Source: Strigamia acuminata | Lineage: Eukaryota; Arthropoda; Chilopoda; Geophilomorpha; Linotaeniidae | Reading direction: 5' to 3' | NCBI GenBank assembly: GCA_949358305.1 | Contig: OX442321.1 | Span: 2,046,001-2,110,000 of the forward strand | Length of the DNA stretch: 64,000 bases | Program-made: the position numbers and the translations under genes | Shown here: piece by piece, positions 23,070-35,630 of the stretch | Layout: each line of letters begins with the position of its first letter | Position numbering within the stretch: the first letter of the stretch is position 1 | The notes under the pieces: model-generated | Told to the model about the DNA's origin: nothing | Seen by the model: the letters and a program-made list of their open reading frames with translations, nothing else | The model's database searches: none

Positions 23070-24267
23070 ACTATCGAGATTTTCTTTCTGACATTTCATG
23101 TATTTTCATTTAAGTTTATAACAAACAATAAAAAAAATAATTGTTTTAGAAATTCCAAAAATAATTTTTCTAAAATTCGTTTGTTTGTGCCCACTACTTT
23201 TGAATACAATCTCAATTTTTTTTGTCACTCTCATTCGACAAATACCAAATTGCTTAAATTTGTTCACAAACATGAAATACTCAGAGAATAAAACCATTTT
23301 CTCAAATTTTTGAAATTTTTTTTGGGTTTGGGTAAAAAATAACTATACGGTTGGGTGAATGAGGAATGTTTTTTAAGTTGGTACTGTTTTGGTTAAGGAC
23401 AAAATCATGCATCACACTCCCAAGAAAAGGCCCAAAGTGAAGGGATGTCCACATAATAAATCGAAACTTACCCTGATGTGGTTCATAAGAAGATTTGTTT
23501 GAAAATGATTCTGATTTTCAAACGTATGATTCTTTTAAACTAACGAGTTTCTAACGCTGCAGCAATAAAATTCAACAGGTGGAACCTCTAATGAATATAT
23601 TGTTTATAATTAGGCTATAATGAATCTTTAAATAAGGGTAATTTTTCCAAATGAGTGTACACAATCATTAATTCATTTTATTAATTTATAATGCACACCT
23701 ATCTATAAAAATAGTTAAAATATTAATATTAATAATAATATTAATAATCTTAACTCTAAAGCAGTCTCCTGTTTGTCTGAAACAGTAATAACTGTCCAAT
23801 GCTCAGCTCAATTATCATGAAATTTGGACTCCTTATTTTTTTAAGGATCAAGTGCACTGACAAGGGGAGTGCACCAATAAGAATCTTCGGTCATGACCAA
23901 AATTTTTGAGGAATTTGGAGTGTCATACTCCATCCTTTAGTTTTGTATCACCTGTTGATTTGTGACGCTACCTTTGCGCAGCGCCACCTGTGTAACCTTT
24001 TGAACCCCATTAAATTCACTTATGCAAATATGCTCACCTAACTCGCATCGTCTCTTGCTTTCATCCAAACACATCCTCACCATCCAGAATAAGAAACACA
24101 ATAGAATTTATTTACCTCAAACAAGTAAATAAGCTGCCCAAATGTTTTTATGCCATGAACAGGCAGAATAAAATAAATCAAACATTAAATTCGGATTCTT
24201 TCTACGGTGATAGTACACTTTTGGGAGTAATTAGGCTTGTGGAGGAATATTGTTAACAACTGTTGCT

Positions 24268-25084
24268 ATACTCTGACCGACCTTAAGAAGGACCCTAACT
24301 CACAGCCTCATTACTCCGAACTGTGGAATATGTCACACCACCAGGAAAAGTAGTTTCAGTCAGTATTATATTTTAATCGATTTTTTATTAATTTTTTAAC
24401 GATTTTTATCGATTTTTGACGATTTTTTAACGATTTTAATCGTTTTCTTACAATTTTTAATCGATTTTTAACGATTTTTATCGATTTTTATCGATTTTTA
24501 TCGATTCTTAACGATTTTTATCGATTTTTAACGATTTTTATTGATTTTTATCGATTTTTAACGATTTTTATCGATTTTTAACAATTTTTTTATCGATTTT
24601 TAACGATTTTTAACGATTTTTATTGATTCCTAACAATTTTTATTGATTTTTAACGATTTGTATCGATTTTTAACGATTTTTAACGATTTTTATCAATTTC
24701 TTACAAGTTCTAATCGATTTTGATTAATTTTGATTGATTTTTATTGATTTTTATCGATTTTGATTAATTTTTATCGATTTTTAACGAGTTTTATCTATGG
24801 TGTTCAAAATTGTTAAAATTGATTAAAACCGTTAAAAATCGATTAAAAATTGTAAGAAATCGATAAAAATCGTTAAAAAATCGTCAAAAATCGATAAAAA
24901 TTGTTAAAAAATTGTCAAAAATCGATAAAAATCATTAAAAAATTGATAAAAATCGATTAAAAATCGTAAAAAATCGATTAAAATTTATACCGACTAAAAC
25001 TATTTTTCCTGGTGGTGTGACGCACTTCACAGGAAGGAGTAATGAGGCTGTGAGTTAGGGTCCTTCTTAAGGTCGGTCAGAGTA
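24268..25084. mobile_element. Foldback MITE with ATCGATTTTTAACG core, 817 bp
   Basis: TIRs of about 95 bases: TACTCTGACCGACCTTAAGA onwards on the left, with its inverted copy at the right end, flanked by TA on both sides. The interior (24365-24790) is an array of TCGATTTTTAACGATTTTTA words, followed by their reverse complements (24800-24980), so the whole element can fold into one long hairpin. No coding. Confidence 0.9.
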
Positions 25085-25244
25085 TAGGTAAAAAATAATT
25101 CCAAGATTCAGGATGAATTATATCATTTGATATTCAATGATGTCATTTCATCATTTGAGATTCAATGATGTCATGACATCAGAACTTTGTTCACCAACAT
25201 GACTGTCTTCATGAAGACAACAATAGTTTGTAGTGGTGGTCCGC

Positions 25245-25450
25245 TTACTCTTGCACCATGGGTATGAGAGTACCTTCTCCCATTGGTTATGGGATTAGTG
25301 ACCGGATATGACGTCATCTGGGTCACTACTCGTCAACCGTCAACTCCACCTGGCGAAGTGGGGTTGGATTGTGCCATTTGAGTTCCGTGTTGCAGTGGGC
25401 GATTATCGGTCACACAAACTACTATGTTGCCCGTGTCAGCAGGTAAGGTA
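25245..25450. repeat. Dispersed repeat, copy 2 (partner at 19285-19470)
   Basis: Same word order as copy 1 (CTTGCACCATGGGTA, GGATTAGTGACCGGATATG, GGTCACTACTC). It lies just downstream of channel copy B, at the far edge of the accessory block that separates copies A and B. Confidence 0.7.
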
Positions 25451-25728
25451 GCGGAACCTTACCCTTTTGGATTCAATGGCCCAGCAAATGAGAGATTTGT
25501 CCGACGTATAAAAACATTCCAATAGACCTCGCATTGGACACTACTTGGAATGTGCTGAGACCATAATTGCTCGTCTCAACATCGGATTAATAACACAAAT
25601 TCAAATTACATTGAAACAATTTTTATATTTTTATTTGTAATTATTTTGAGCAACATAATACAACTGCTGAGGTTTTGCATTGCGTAATGAACAAGTTTTG
25701 AATGTTGCGTTGAAATGGTGCTAAAAAT

Positions 25729-28026
25729 TCAGTTGGGAAGAATTTTTTTCATAGAGTAAACCACGATGGACTCTCCAAGGTGAAATATGGCAGGGATGCT
25801 CAGTCCCAAAAAGAGACCCAAATTGCCACCAACGTCGCATATGAATGATATCAAAGTGTAGCTGTAATACTCTTCAATGTCTTCAATCACATTGTTGTCA
25901 AAGTAGATGAATAACCACGATAGATCGGATGTTTCAATCATTTTCAAGTGATCAGTGTACAAAATTTGGTCGCATATTTCTGGGCAATTGCATCTTTTCA
26001 AATAATTAAAATTGACAGCCAAATGCAGTAGTTGGTCGTATGCGGTGAGTGCATCCGTCTCATTTGCACACAATGGCATCTCCGGAATAGAAGTCAAGGG
26101 CAATCTGATTTCGACAAAAAATTAAACATAAAGCTCCAGTCATTACCATTTCATTACCTGCACCGACTGATATTTTTCAGAGCATTTTCGAAGCAGTTTT
26201 TCTCGCAATCATTTACAACTTGAGTTGTATCGCATGAATTTCTTGTTCGATTCAAAACCCTGAACTATGGAATGAAGATTAGTATAAATTACGGCAGAAT
26301 AGTAAAACCGACCACGTCACTTATGGGGATATCCTCCCTGTGTGTGACGGGTCGGGTGCTCTGTGGGGTGCCCAAGAGGCATGTGGGTTAGACCTGGAAT
26401 CTTCAATCCCTAGACAACGGATTAAATGTTACCAAACCCAACGTCCCTAGTTATTATTTACGTGAGCATGCGTCCCACCCCAAGGTATCTTGTTCCTAAG
26501 TTGCCCTGGATAAGACAATGCCGTGACAATTAATTGGTAATGTGTGCAATACTCACTCTCTTAGCAGATAACCCGTACACAGCTTTGCTGGATGGTGCGA
26601 AGCTCTTGCTTTCCAAAAATGCTTTATAAGTTACAATATCGTCGTCATTGTGCAACATAAACTATTGGAAAAGGTTGTTTTAAATTATATTTTGTTTATT
26701 TGATTAAATTTTTGTACCATGGACATTATATAGGGGACACAAAGAAACGGTTTGCGTTTGTCGTCGAATTGAAATATTAATACGAAATCATCTTTTCGAA
26801 ATGGAACGAGATTTTCTGAAAGTCATCTCAAATAAAATTTAATTTGATAAGTTGAGGTGGAAACTTACTGAAAGAATAGGTGTTGCACGTGCCTAACACT
26901 GATTTTGTGTCTGTTTTAACGGAGAATAAAGGCGAACCTGTAAGAGCGGGTTTGTTAATCAAGCTGGATCTCTGAAACGGGAACGTCAGGAATTATTTAA
27001 ATATTTACTTATCTATTTGCATATTTACCGAAAATTCTGAAACTGAATCCAGTGTGTCTTTAAGGGACATAAGGTTCCACACGGTAGAAATATTAAGGGA
27101 ATCATTAACCAGAGCAATAGGACTTAGAATGCAGAAATGTGTCAAATTTCTTTCTATTGCTTTTTGGTGTCTCATACCAACCAAAGGAATGTAGTTGTTG
27201 AAGAAAGGACACAGAGTTATTAAAGGGAACTTGACGGATGAATTACGAATTAAACGGACTTTGGTGTCAATTGGACTGGACAAAAAGAAGCTGAATCGGT
27301 CGTAAGTCTGATAGGAACAGGTGAGAGCGCTGAAAGAGATGAGTAAAATCCAGAGGAAATTGTAAACGAAGCCTCGTCTTGAGTTTACGCCTGGGAAAGC
27401 GATTTCCGGATCGTGTTTTTTCTGGTGTTTACTGGTGAAGATTGTTTTTGTTGTGCCTGTTTTGTTAACGAATGCTGTGAGAAAAATATACGGTTAAATG
27501 TTAAGATTTACCAGTGTTGCATCGAACTAAGATTGCAAACTATTTCATCTTTACAAGTGAACGCAAAAAACGAACTTTAGTGAACTTGAACTAAGTTCGC
27601 ATTCACCATGTTTGATGATGAAAACGTCGCAAAACATCGGTTATAAACGTTTTGGTGACGTTTTCATCATCAAAACATTCATTTTAATCACTTTTTACAA
27701 CGAAATAGTCGAAATCAGTCGTTTTCGTCATTAAAATCAATGAAAACGACTGCTTTACTTTTTATCTACAAAACACAATCCATAAAAAAAATATTTCAAT
27801 TTTTTTTTAAAAAAAATTGGAAAAGTGAACTTGAACTTAGTTCACTTTGAAAAAAATTACAGTGAACGTGAATGTGAACTAGTTCACACGGTGATGAACG
27901 CAAACTTGAACTATTTCGCGATTTGGTGAACGAGATACAACACTGGGATTTACTGTGGGTTGATCGAATACTTTTTTTCCAGATGGAAGTGGTGTGGTTT
28001 GCGTTGAGAAATTGTGGTGGTCTCAT
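25729..28026 (-). CDS. DEG/ENaC (pickpocket-like) channel, copy B
   Basis: Same seven-exon plan as copy A. Exon 1 runs from ATG 28026 (MRPPQFLNAN) to about 27962; exon 2 holds TM1 (GFVYNFLWILLISFSALTC) and FPLITLCP; the last exon (about 26103-25729) has CNCPEICDQILYTDH, NVIEDIEEYYSY and the TM2 signature GGNLGLFLGLS. Two further in-frame ATGs lie upstream (to 28107); ATG 28026 was chosen because copies C-F also start M(K/R)PPQ. Intron 1 is about 480 bases instead of about 60 because a hAT-like MITE inserted there (27512-27945). Intron 5 (about 26275-26557) is also longer than in the relatives and contains unidentified sequence. No stop or frameshift seen. The upstream AT block is at 28286-28298. 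Confidence 0.88.
27512..27945. mobile_element. hAT-like MITE in intron 1 of channel copy B, 434 bp
   Basis: Ends CAGTGTTGCATC and (inverted) CAGTGTTGTATC. The flanks are AGATTTAC (27504-27511) and GGATTTAC (27946-27953), an 8-bp target duplication with one difference. Channel copy H has the uninterrupted sequence AGATTTGCTGTGG at about 48013. The interior is made of GTTCAC/GTGAAC words able to fold on themselves. Confidence 0.88.
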
Positions 28027-28730
28027 GGTGTGGACTGTTGAGGGTTGAGGTCTCATGGTGTTGAAGTCAGACTTGTGTGTATAAGGATTTGATGTTTGGA
28101 AATTCAATTTTAAATAGATAAAAGGAAATTGTTGTTTTGATTAAGTTTTAATAATTAAAGAGGAGATATTGGTTTGAGAAGTTGTGGTTTTCTGGAATTT
28201 CAATTTATTTTATTTCATTTATTTATTCTTTTGATTGGTTTTTTTTAAAAATAGATAAATATTGATTTAGGCTGAGATTGCTTTTTGAAATATTTACGAG
28301 CACTTTTTTTAAGATTAATTTGATTGGCTTTGTCCAACTTTAACTAGTTCTTGAACAATAATGAAATGTTGTTGAAAATTACTAGAATTATTTTTTTAAA
28401 AATAATTTTTATCTTAATTGAAAAGAAAACAGGAAATAACCTCATAATTGATTCAGCCGTGAAGCATAAGGGGGAGCTTTTTGAAATGTTATGAAATGAT
28501 ACTGTCATACGTTTCACCAATTTTCTCTCCATTTTTCTCCTCAATTGGGTCGTCTGATGGTGGAATACAATTTTTAAGGAACCGTAAATAAATTATTTTT
28601 GGGAGAAAAAAATATTTTAGTTTATTTGTCAATAATTCTAAGCTACATAATACAAACATTAAAATATATAGTTTTTACGTGGCATAAAATGAATAAGTTA
28701 TAAATATTGCGTTCAATTGGTGCTAAAAAC

Positions 28731-30370
28731 TCAATCTAAATGGATTTTTTTAAATGAATAAATTAAGATAGACTCTCCGAGCTGAAATATGGCGGGGATG
28801 CTCAATCCCAAAAAAAGACCCAAATTTCCACCTAAGTCGCACACGAAAGATATGAAGCGGTAGCTGTAATACTCTTCAATTTCCTCGATCACATTATCAT
28901 CAAAGTAGAAGGATAAAATGGCTACTTTGCTAAGCTCGATCATTTTGAAGTGATTAGTGTACAAAATTTCGTCGCAAACTTGAGAGCAATTGCATTTTTT
29001 CAAATAATTAAACTCAACGGCCAAACGCAATAATTGTAAGTATGCAGCGACTGTATCGTTCTCATTGGCACACATCGGGACTTCCGAAGCAGTGGTCATT
29101 GGCAGTCTGTTAATTTACATTAAAAATTACACACACGTCAGTGAGTGGGTATTTTGCTTACCTGCACTGACTGATATTTCGCAGTGTGTTTTCAAAGCAG
29201 TTTTTCTCGCACTCGTTTACAATTTGATTCGTGTCGCATCGTTTCTCAGCTCGGTTTAAAATTCTAAACTGTAGAATGAAGTTTGGTTAGAATTAACACG
29301 AATTTTCTACCGTTGAAAACTCACTCTTTTAGCTGATAACCCGTAAGTAGCTTTGGTCGATCGTTTCAGGTTTTTGCCTTCGATTAATGCTTTGTAAGTG
29401 ACAATATCGTCATCATTGTGTAGCATAAACTGTTTTAATATTTAAGAATATTTTTTTACGTAATTAGCTGTATATTTATTATTTGTTCTTACCGTGCTAA
29501 TTTCTTGAGCGCAAGATGGCCAGTTTTGTTGGAATTGAAACATTAATTGAAAGTCATCGTTCTGAAAGCGAACGAGATTTTCTAAAAGTAATTTCAAATA
29601 TAAAATTAATATTGAAACAAAATTAAGTTGGCAAAGATTTTACCGTTATAATATGTGTTACACGTGCCGCACACAGTCTTGGTATCTGTTTTGACAGAGA
29701 ATATATGCGAACCCCATGTATTGGGTGCACTTAATTTGGATCTCTAAAACAGTAAGTAATAAATTAATCAACTACGGTTACTTATTTTAAATATAATTTT
29801 TTTTTACCGAAAATTCTAAAAACACAGGCAAAGCGCCATTAAGGGACATATGGTCCCACACGGTAGAAATGTTAAAGGAATCTTTAACCAGAGTCATTGG
29901 ACTTACAAAACAGAAATTTGTCAATTTTTTCTCTATTGCTTTTTGGTATCTCATTCCAACCAAAGAAATGTAGTTGTTGAAGGAAGGACACAGAGTTATT
30001 GATGGGAATTTGACGGATGAATTGCGTATTAAAGTAACTCTGGTCTCAATGGGTCGAGATAGAAAGAAGCTGAATCGGTCGTAGATTTGATAGGAACAAG
30101 TGAGAGCGCTGAAAGAGATGAGTAAAATCCAGAGGAAATTGTAAGCGAACCCTCGCTTTGAGTTGAGGCCTGGGAAAGAAGTCGCCGGATCCTGTTTGCT
30201 CTTACATTTCTTAGTAAAGATGGCTTTTGTAATATATTTATTGTAAATGCGCCCTGCAATAAGGTAGAAGGTTATGGATTACCTTAGGTCAGTTGAACAA
30301 ATGGGTAGAGAATACTTTTATTCCAGTTGGAATTGGTGCGATATACTCCGAGATATTGTGGTGGTTTCAT
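28731..30370 (-). CDS. DEG/ENaC (pickpocket-like) channel, copy C
   Basis: Exon 1 starts at ATG 30370 (MKPPQYLGVYRTNSNWNK) and splices in phase 1 to exon 2 (from about 30252). Exon 2 has TM1 GFAYNFLWILLISFSALTC and FPSITLCP. Exons 3-6 give RSKLSAPNTWGS..., NLVRFQNDDFQLMFQF, FMLHNDDDIVTYKALIEG and FRILNRAEKRCDTNQIVNEC, each in frame. The last exon (29099-28731) ends with TM2 and carries CNCSQVCDEILYTNHFKMIE and GGNLGLFLGLSIPAIFQLGE. About 430 aa and apparently intact. The upstream AT block is at 30499-30511, and a second shared upstream block (TTTGGTTCAAAACCTTGAGC) is at about 31325, pushed away from the gene by a dispersed repeat at 30640-31310. Confidence 0.88.
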
Positions 30371-30639
30371 AGTCAAGGATCAGAGAATGTGAATTGCACT
30401 TGCAACGTGGAGTGTTGGTGTAAAATTTATTTGGTTGGAATTTTAGTTTTAGATTGAATAAAGAAATGTAGATATTGATTCAACTTGGAATTGCTTTTTG
30501 AAATATTTAAGAGTGTGTTCAGTCGTATTGACTTATTTCAGGCAATCAAAGCCCACATTAGTTCAAACGTGAAGTGTGTATTACATTTGTCACGCGATTT
30601 CTTTTTAAAGGTTTTTATTTAACTTGACTTGAACATTTG

Positions 30640-31310
30640 TGTGTGTGTTTCAACTTCCGGTTTGTCTAAATTTGGGTGTTTTTTCCAAAAATCAATTCAG
30701 CATAACAAAAAATTAAAATTTGGGCTTTGTAGCGCCCTAGAACAGGTCATTCCACACATTATGAAAAAAAGAAAGAAAAAAAAAAAAGACTCATTTTTAA
30801 ACGCTGTGGACTGGAAATACGAATTTACGGCAAACTATAAGCATACCGGAGCGCCACCTGGCGGAATCCGTGTTTTTTAATGGATGGCAAAATGTTCGCC
30901 CGATACGAATTTTGATGTTTTCGGCACTAAAAAAGGATTTAAAAATCCTGAAACCACGCTTATTTTGACAAGGATACAATTCCACACGAGCCTGTATGTT
31001 TCTTTTTTCGATTCGGTAAAAAGAAAATACGTTTTTTTACGATCGTAGCCGGCGATTACATGGTCAATTTAGTAAGAAATTTGAATTTGACCATAAAAAC
31101 AAAAAATATGCGAAAAATGAACGGTTTAAAAAATTAAAAATATGTTTCCTGTGCAGAATTTGCCGCTCTTTCAAATGGTGCTGATAACTTTTTGATCTGA
31201 GCTACATTTTTTTTTAATTGCTAAAAAACGATTTGTCATTTGGCAAATTTTTAGTATGGATTCAAATTTCTCAGGAATACAGCATAAAAGCCTTTTTCAA
31301 AAACGTAGTT
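30640..31310. repeat. Dispersed repeat upstream of channel copy C (related to 40545-40990)
   Basis: Shares CACGAGCCTGTAT followed by a TTTTTTCGATTCGG-type word, and the phrase GATAACTTTTTGATC, with 40545-40990, in the same order. It separates two upstream blocks that are adjacent in copies D and E, so it is an insertion in the copy C promoter region. Confidence 0.6.
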
Positions 31311-31904
31311 TTTTTGGTTTACTTGTTTCTTTTTCGTTTGGTTCAAAACCTTGAGCAATGATAAAGGCTGTAGTTTAATATAGCTGCAAAAGAACTTTGT
31401 GAAACTTTGTTGAAAATTTTTATTTTTATTTAATTGAGAATAGGACGTATTGATGTGTATAAGCTATGTAATTATGTTTCATCTGCACTGACCTCAAAGA
31501 ATAGAGAGTTAATAAAGTGCCAGAAGTTTTGGTCGACGTCGTACACATAGTTCCGTTTACTACATACGGAAACTTTCTGGACCGGAATTTTATTCTTTCC
31601 GGCAGTGATGGTGCACAGAAAAATTCAATTGTTTCTGTGCACAAACAAATTCTGAGTACCCAGAAAGCATTGTGTTAATGCGATCGATCGTGACCGGTCG
31701 TACACAAGACAAAGGTGGATACTGAATACAAAGACAGATAATAATAATAATTAATTTATTATATTATTGGTGCACAGCTTTGCCAGACTTATAGCTTCTA
31801 GCCTTTTCGATTTTAGGCTATTTTTGTATTTCCCAACTTCTAATTCAGCCTCTTTGTGTTTGGCCTTTTTTATTATTAATTAAAAGGATAAAATATTCAG
31901 AAGT

Positions 31905-32025
31905 TGCAAGCCTATTTGTTTGCCAGCCTTACACTTACCGGCCCTTTTGTTTGCCAGCCTTATGTTTGCCGGCCCTTTAGTTTGCCAGCCTTATATTTGC
32001 CGGCCCTTTATTTTCTAGCCTCTTT
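31905..32025. repeat. Short minisatellite, about 32-bp unit, four copies
   Basis: Units of the form GTTTGCCAGCCTTATGTTTGCCGGCCCTTT with small changes. It lies between channel copies C and D. The neighbouring 31430-31900 is AT-rich without coding. Confidence 0.8.
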
Positions 32026-32323
32026 TGGAAACGCCACGAACATTGCACGAACATCGCACGAACATCGCATTAACGCATGGATGATAAACCACATGGTGAT
32101 AGCGTTGCCGTTATTGAATTACATGCATACCAGCAAATGTAAAATGGTAAAATTAGTTCCAATATCACCTGTGACAGACTAAAGAGTTCAATGGACACAA
32201 AATCCATCTTTTAATTTTTATTTTGCAATTGCTTGGAGCTACATGTAATGCAAATAGTGTACAGTTTCTACGTGACATGTAATGAATAAGTTTTTAATGT
32301 TGCGTTGAATTGGTGCTAAACAC

Positions 32324-33971
32324 TCACTCTACATTGATTTTTTTCAATGAATAAACCATGATGGACTCTCCGAGTTGAAATATGGCAGGGATGCTCAATC
32401 CCAAAAAGAGGCCTAAATTCCCACCTAAATCGCACACGAAAGATATAAAGAGGTAGCTGTAATACTCTTCAATTTCCTCGATCACATTATCATCAAAGTA
32501 GATGGTTAAAGCGGTGTTTTGGCTTTCCTCAATCATTTTGAAATGATTAGTATACAAAATCTCGTCGCATGGTTCAGGGCAAGTGCATTCCTTTACATAA
32601 TTAAAATCAACGGCCAAATCCATTAGTTGGTTGTACGCTATGAGTGATTCGTTCTCATTGGCACACATTGGGATTTCCGAAACAGTGGACAATGGCAATC
32701 TGTTAATTTAGATCAACAATTACACACACGTGGATATTTCTCGCCATTTCATACCTGCAGTGACTGATATTTTTCAGAGCATTTTCAAAGCAGTTTTTCT
32801 CACATTCGTCTACAACTTGGTTTGTGTCGCATTGTTTCTCGGCTCGATTTAAAACCTTGAACTGTAGAATGAATTTGATAAATTAGCACGTATTGTACTT
32901 TGTATGCGGTCAAACTTACTCTGTTAGCAGATAACCCGTAGTGAGTACTGGTGGCTTGTTTAAGGAGTTTGCTTCCAACGAATGCGTTGTAAGTGACAAT
33001 ACTATCATCATTGTGTAGCATATACTATTGTGATGTATTGTTTTAATATGGAATATGAATTCTGTTTTATGATTGGTTGTTTGTACCGTGCTAATCCATT
33101 GGTCGCAGAGTGGCAAGCTTTTATTGAACATAAATATTATTGCAAAATCATCATTTTGAAAGCGAACAAGATTTTCTGAAAGTATGATATCAAACACAAA
33201 ATGAATATTGAAGACAAAATTAACTAAGCGATGTTTTACTGTTATAATACGTGTTACATGTGCCAAACACAGTCTTGGATGTATCAGTTTTGAAAGAGAC
33301 TAAAGACGGATTTAGAAATAAGGTTCCTCTTATTAAACTTGATCTCTAAAACAGGAATTTCTTGTTGTATATTTTTGGACACTTATTTGGCATTTAATCT
33401 TTTACTCACCGAAAATTCAAAAGCTGAAATCAAATTATTATTAAGGGACATATGGTCCCACACGGTAGAAATGTTAAGGGAACCATTAACCAGAGAAGTA
33501 AAATGTATGTCGCAGAAACCTTTCTTTTTTTCTTTTATTGCTTTTTGGTCTCTCATAGTCTTCAAAGGGATGTAGTTGTTGAGTGATGGACATAGAGTTA
33601 CTGAAGGGAATTTGACGGATGAATTGCGTATTAATTTCACTCTGGTCTCAATGGGTCGAGAGAGAAAGAAGCTGAATCGATCGTAGATTTGATAGGAACA
33701 AGTGAGAGCGCTGAAAGAAATGAGTAAAATCCAGACAAAATTGTAAGTGAAGCCTCGCTTTAAGTTCAGGCCTGGGAAGGAAACCACCGGATCATGTTTG
33801 CTTTTACATTTCTTAGTAAAGATGGTTTTTGTAGGATATTTTATGTTAATGCGCCCTGCAATAAGGTAGAATGTTATGAATTACCTTAGGGAAGTTGAAC
33901 AAATGTGTAAAAATACTATTATTCCAGTTGGAATTGGTGTGATATGCTCCGAGATATTGTGGTGGTTTCAT
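32324..33971 (-). CDS. DEG/ENaC (pickpocket-like) channel, copy D
   Basis: Seven exons from ATG 33971 (MKPPQYLGAY) to the stop at 32324. TM1 is GFTYNFVWILLISFSALTC; FPSVTLCPSLNNYIPL follows. Exon 3 reads RSSLIRGTLFLNPSLVSF and ends GTCNTYYN; exon 4 NLVRFQNDDFAIIFMFN; exon 5 MLHNDDSIVTYNAFVGSK; exon 6 FKVLNRAEKQCDTNQVVDEC; the last exon CTCPEPCDEILYTNHFKMIE and the TM2 pore motif GGNLGLFLGLS. It is very close to copy E in exons, introns and about 400 bases of upstream sequence, so D and E are the youngest pair of the cluster. The AT block lies at 34111-34124 and the second upstream block at 34236-34345. No defect seen. Confidence 0.9.
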
Positions 33972-34235
33972 AGTCTTGAAGTCAAGGATCAAAGAATGTG
34001 AAATCACACATCCAACGTGTTAAGTCGGTATAAATATTTATTGCTTGGAAATTCAATTTAGAATGAAAAAGAAATAGTATGGTAGATATTGATTCGACAT
34101 GAAATTGCTTTTAAAATATTTAAGATTGTATACAGTAGTGTTCACTTATTTAAGGCAATCAAAGTTCACATTAGGACAGAATTTTTTATTACTTTTGATT
34201 ACAATTTTGATTGACATGCCATTTCTTTTTTCTTT

Positions 34236-34345
34236 TTTGTTTGGTTCAAAACCTTGAGCAATGATAAAAGCTGTAATTGAATATCAGTAGCTACAAAACA
34301 ACTTTGTCAAAGTTTGTCGACATGTATTTCTATTTTCTTTTTCTT
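34236..34345 (-). promoter_or_regulatory. Second conserved upstream block, channel copies C, D, E
   Basis: TTTGGTTCAAAACCTTGAGC followed by AATGATAAA(A/G)GCTGTA is found here, at 37548-37650 (copy E) and at about 31325-31410 (copy C). In D and E it lies about 265 bases upstream of the ATG. Conservation may reflect recent duplication rather than function. Confidence 0.4.
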
Positions 34346-35015
34346 GTATTAATATTGAAAGTAGAAAATGTTGATTTCTTGATAATACCGTGGACGATTG
34401 ATCGGAACCATTCAAAACCATTGCAAAACAAGTGCTCCCTCTGACCCAAATTATGGTATACATTTCTCTAAACAGTTCTTGATTATCATTGATTTTGTTT
34501 TTTTCAAAGGCATTTTAAATGAATTTCTTTTAAAATTAAGTGCACTTGCTGACCAATTGTTGGCATTATGGGTAATTCGTTCTATCCTTTTGTTATTGTT
34601 GAGTTGCATCTTCTCAAAAAGCATTCAAAATTAAGTGACACCTGTTGTGCTTAAAATAAAGTGAAAATGAATTCAAAAAATGACTATTTCCAAAAAAAAT
34701 GACAAAATTGAAACAATTTACTGATAATGAGCGAAATTGTGTACTAAGCTCTTGTTTAAACAAAGCAATGTTAGGAATATGTTGTTAGTCGTGACATCGT
34801 TTTTGAAATTCCAGGCAAAGTTGAAGTTACTCGACTAACTATTTTACGATTTTAGCGAGAAATTAAAAAATAATGCAATGAAGGATATATTCCTCCAATA
34901 AAAACAAATGTGGCCGAAAAATATACTTGACCACGTATTTTTGGCATTACAATTTTGTATGGCCATGTTACTGAGCGTCACAGTAGTGAATGGTGAGAGG
35001 AGCAGAGACCGCACC

Positions 35016-35170
35016 CAGGGCTGGACTGGGAACAAATTTATTGCCGGGAAATCTGGGTGTCCGGGCCACAATTAATGAAGTCGGGACGGGCCACAGCAGG
35101 CCGCGATAGGCCACAGCGGCCACGGGCCACCGGGAAACTCCCGGTAGCCCGCCAGGCCAGTCTATCACTA
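35016..35170. mobile_element. hAT-like MITE, 155 bp, older copy
   Basis: Starts CAGGGCTGGACTGGG and ends with a decayed inverted copy (CCAGTCTATCACTA). Flanks ACCGCACC (35008-35015) and TCCGCACC (35171-35178) form a near-perfect 8-bp target duplication. The interior (GGGCCACGGGCCACCGGGAAA) matches the copy at 37867-38002. It lies between channel copies D and E. Confidence 0.8.
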
Positions 35171-35179
35171 TCCGCACCT

Positions 35180-35630
35180 TCGCAACACACATCTTCTCTC
35201 TAGGGTCTCTCAACTTAACTCTACGTCCGTTCTCTCTGCTCCGTGAACTCCGTCTCTCTCACAACCCCACTCGGCTCCCTCTTTTCCTAGCTGGGTCGAA
35301 GGGGGCTGACCTTAGGGCCACTGCGCGGTGTGTGGAGTGACGCAGGTCACCGTGGGTGGCTAAGCGATCACATTCTTATTAATATGTCTACCGACAACAG
35401 AAAAATTACATGCACACCAGCAAGTGTAAAATGCTGAACTTAGGTGGGGAAATTGGTTCTAATATCACATGTGAGAGACTAAAGAGTTCAACGGACACAA
35501 AATTCATCTTTTAATTTTTATTTGGCAATAACTTGGAGCTACATATAATGCAAATAGTGAAATGTGTACACTTTATACGTGACATGTAATGAATAAGTTT
35601 TAAATGTTGCGTTGAATTGCTGCTAAACAC
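35180..35630. other. Spacer between channel copies D and E
   Basis: A locally GC-richer, CT-biased stretch (35190-35350) with no coding, then sequence shared with the 3' flank of copy D (GGACACAAAATTCATCTTTTAA at 35493; GGACACAAAATCCATCTTTTAA at 32193). Confidence 0.5.

Larger units (their letters stand above)
19550..23880. repeat. Direct segmental duplication, unit 2
   Basis: Colinear with 14870-17640 but about 1.5 kb longer, because it contains insertions at 20559-21573, 22293-22625 and 22857-23069 that unit 1 lacks. Identity looks roughly 85-90 percent in non-coding parts. The two units are separated by the 18-19.5 kb repeat region. Confidence 0.85.
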
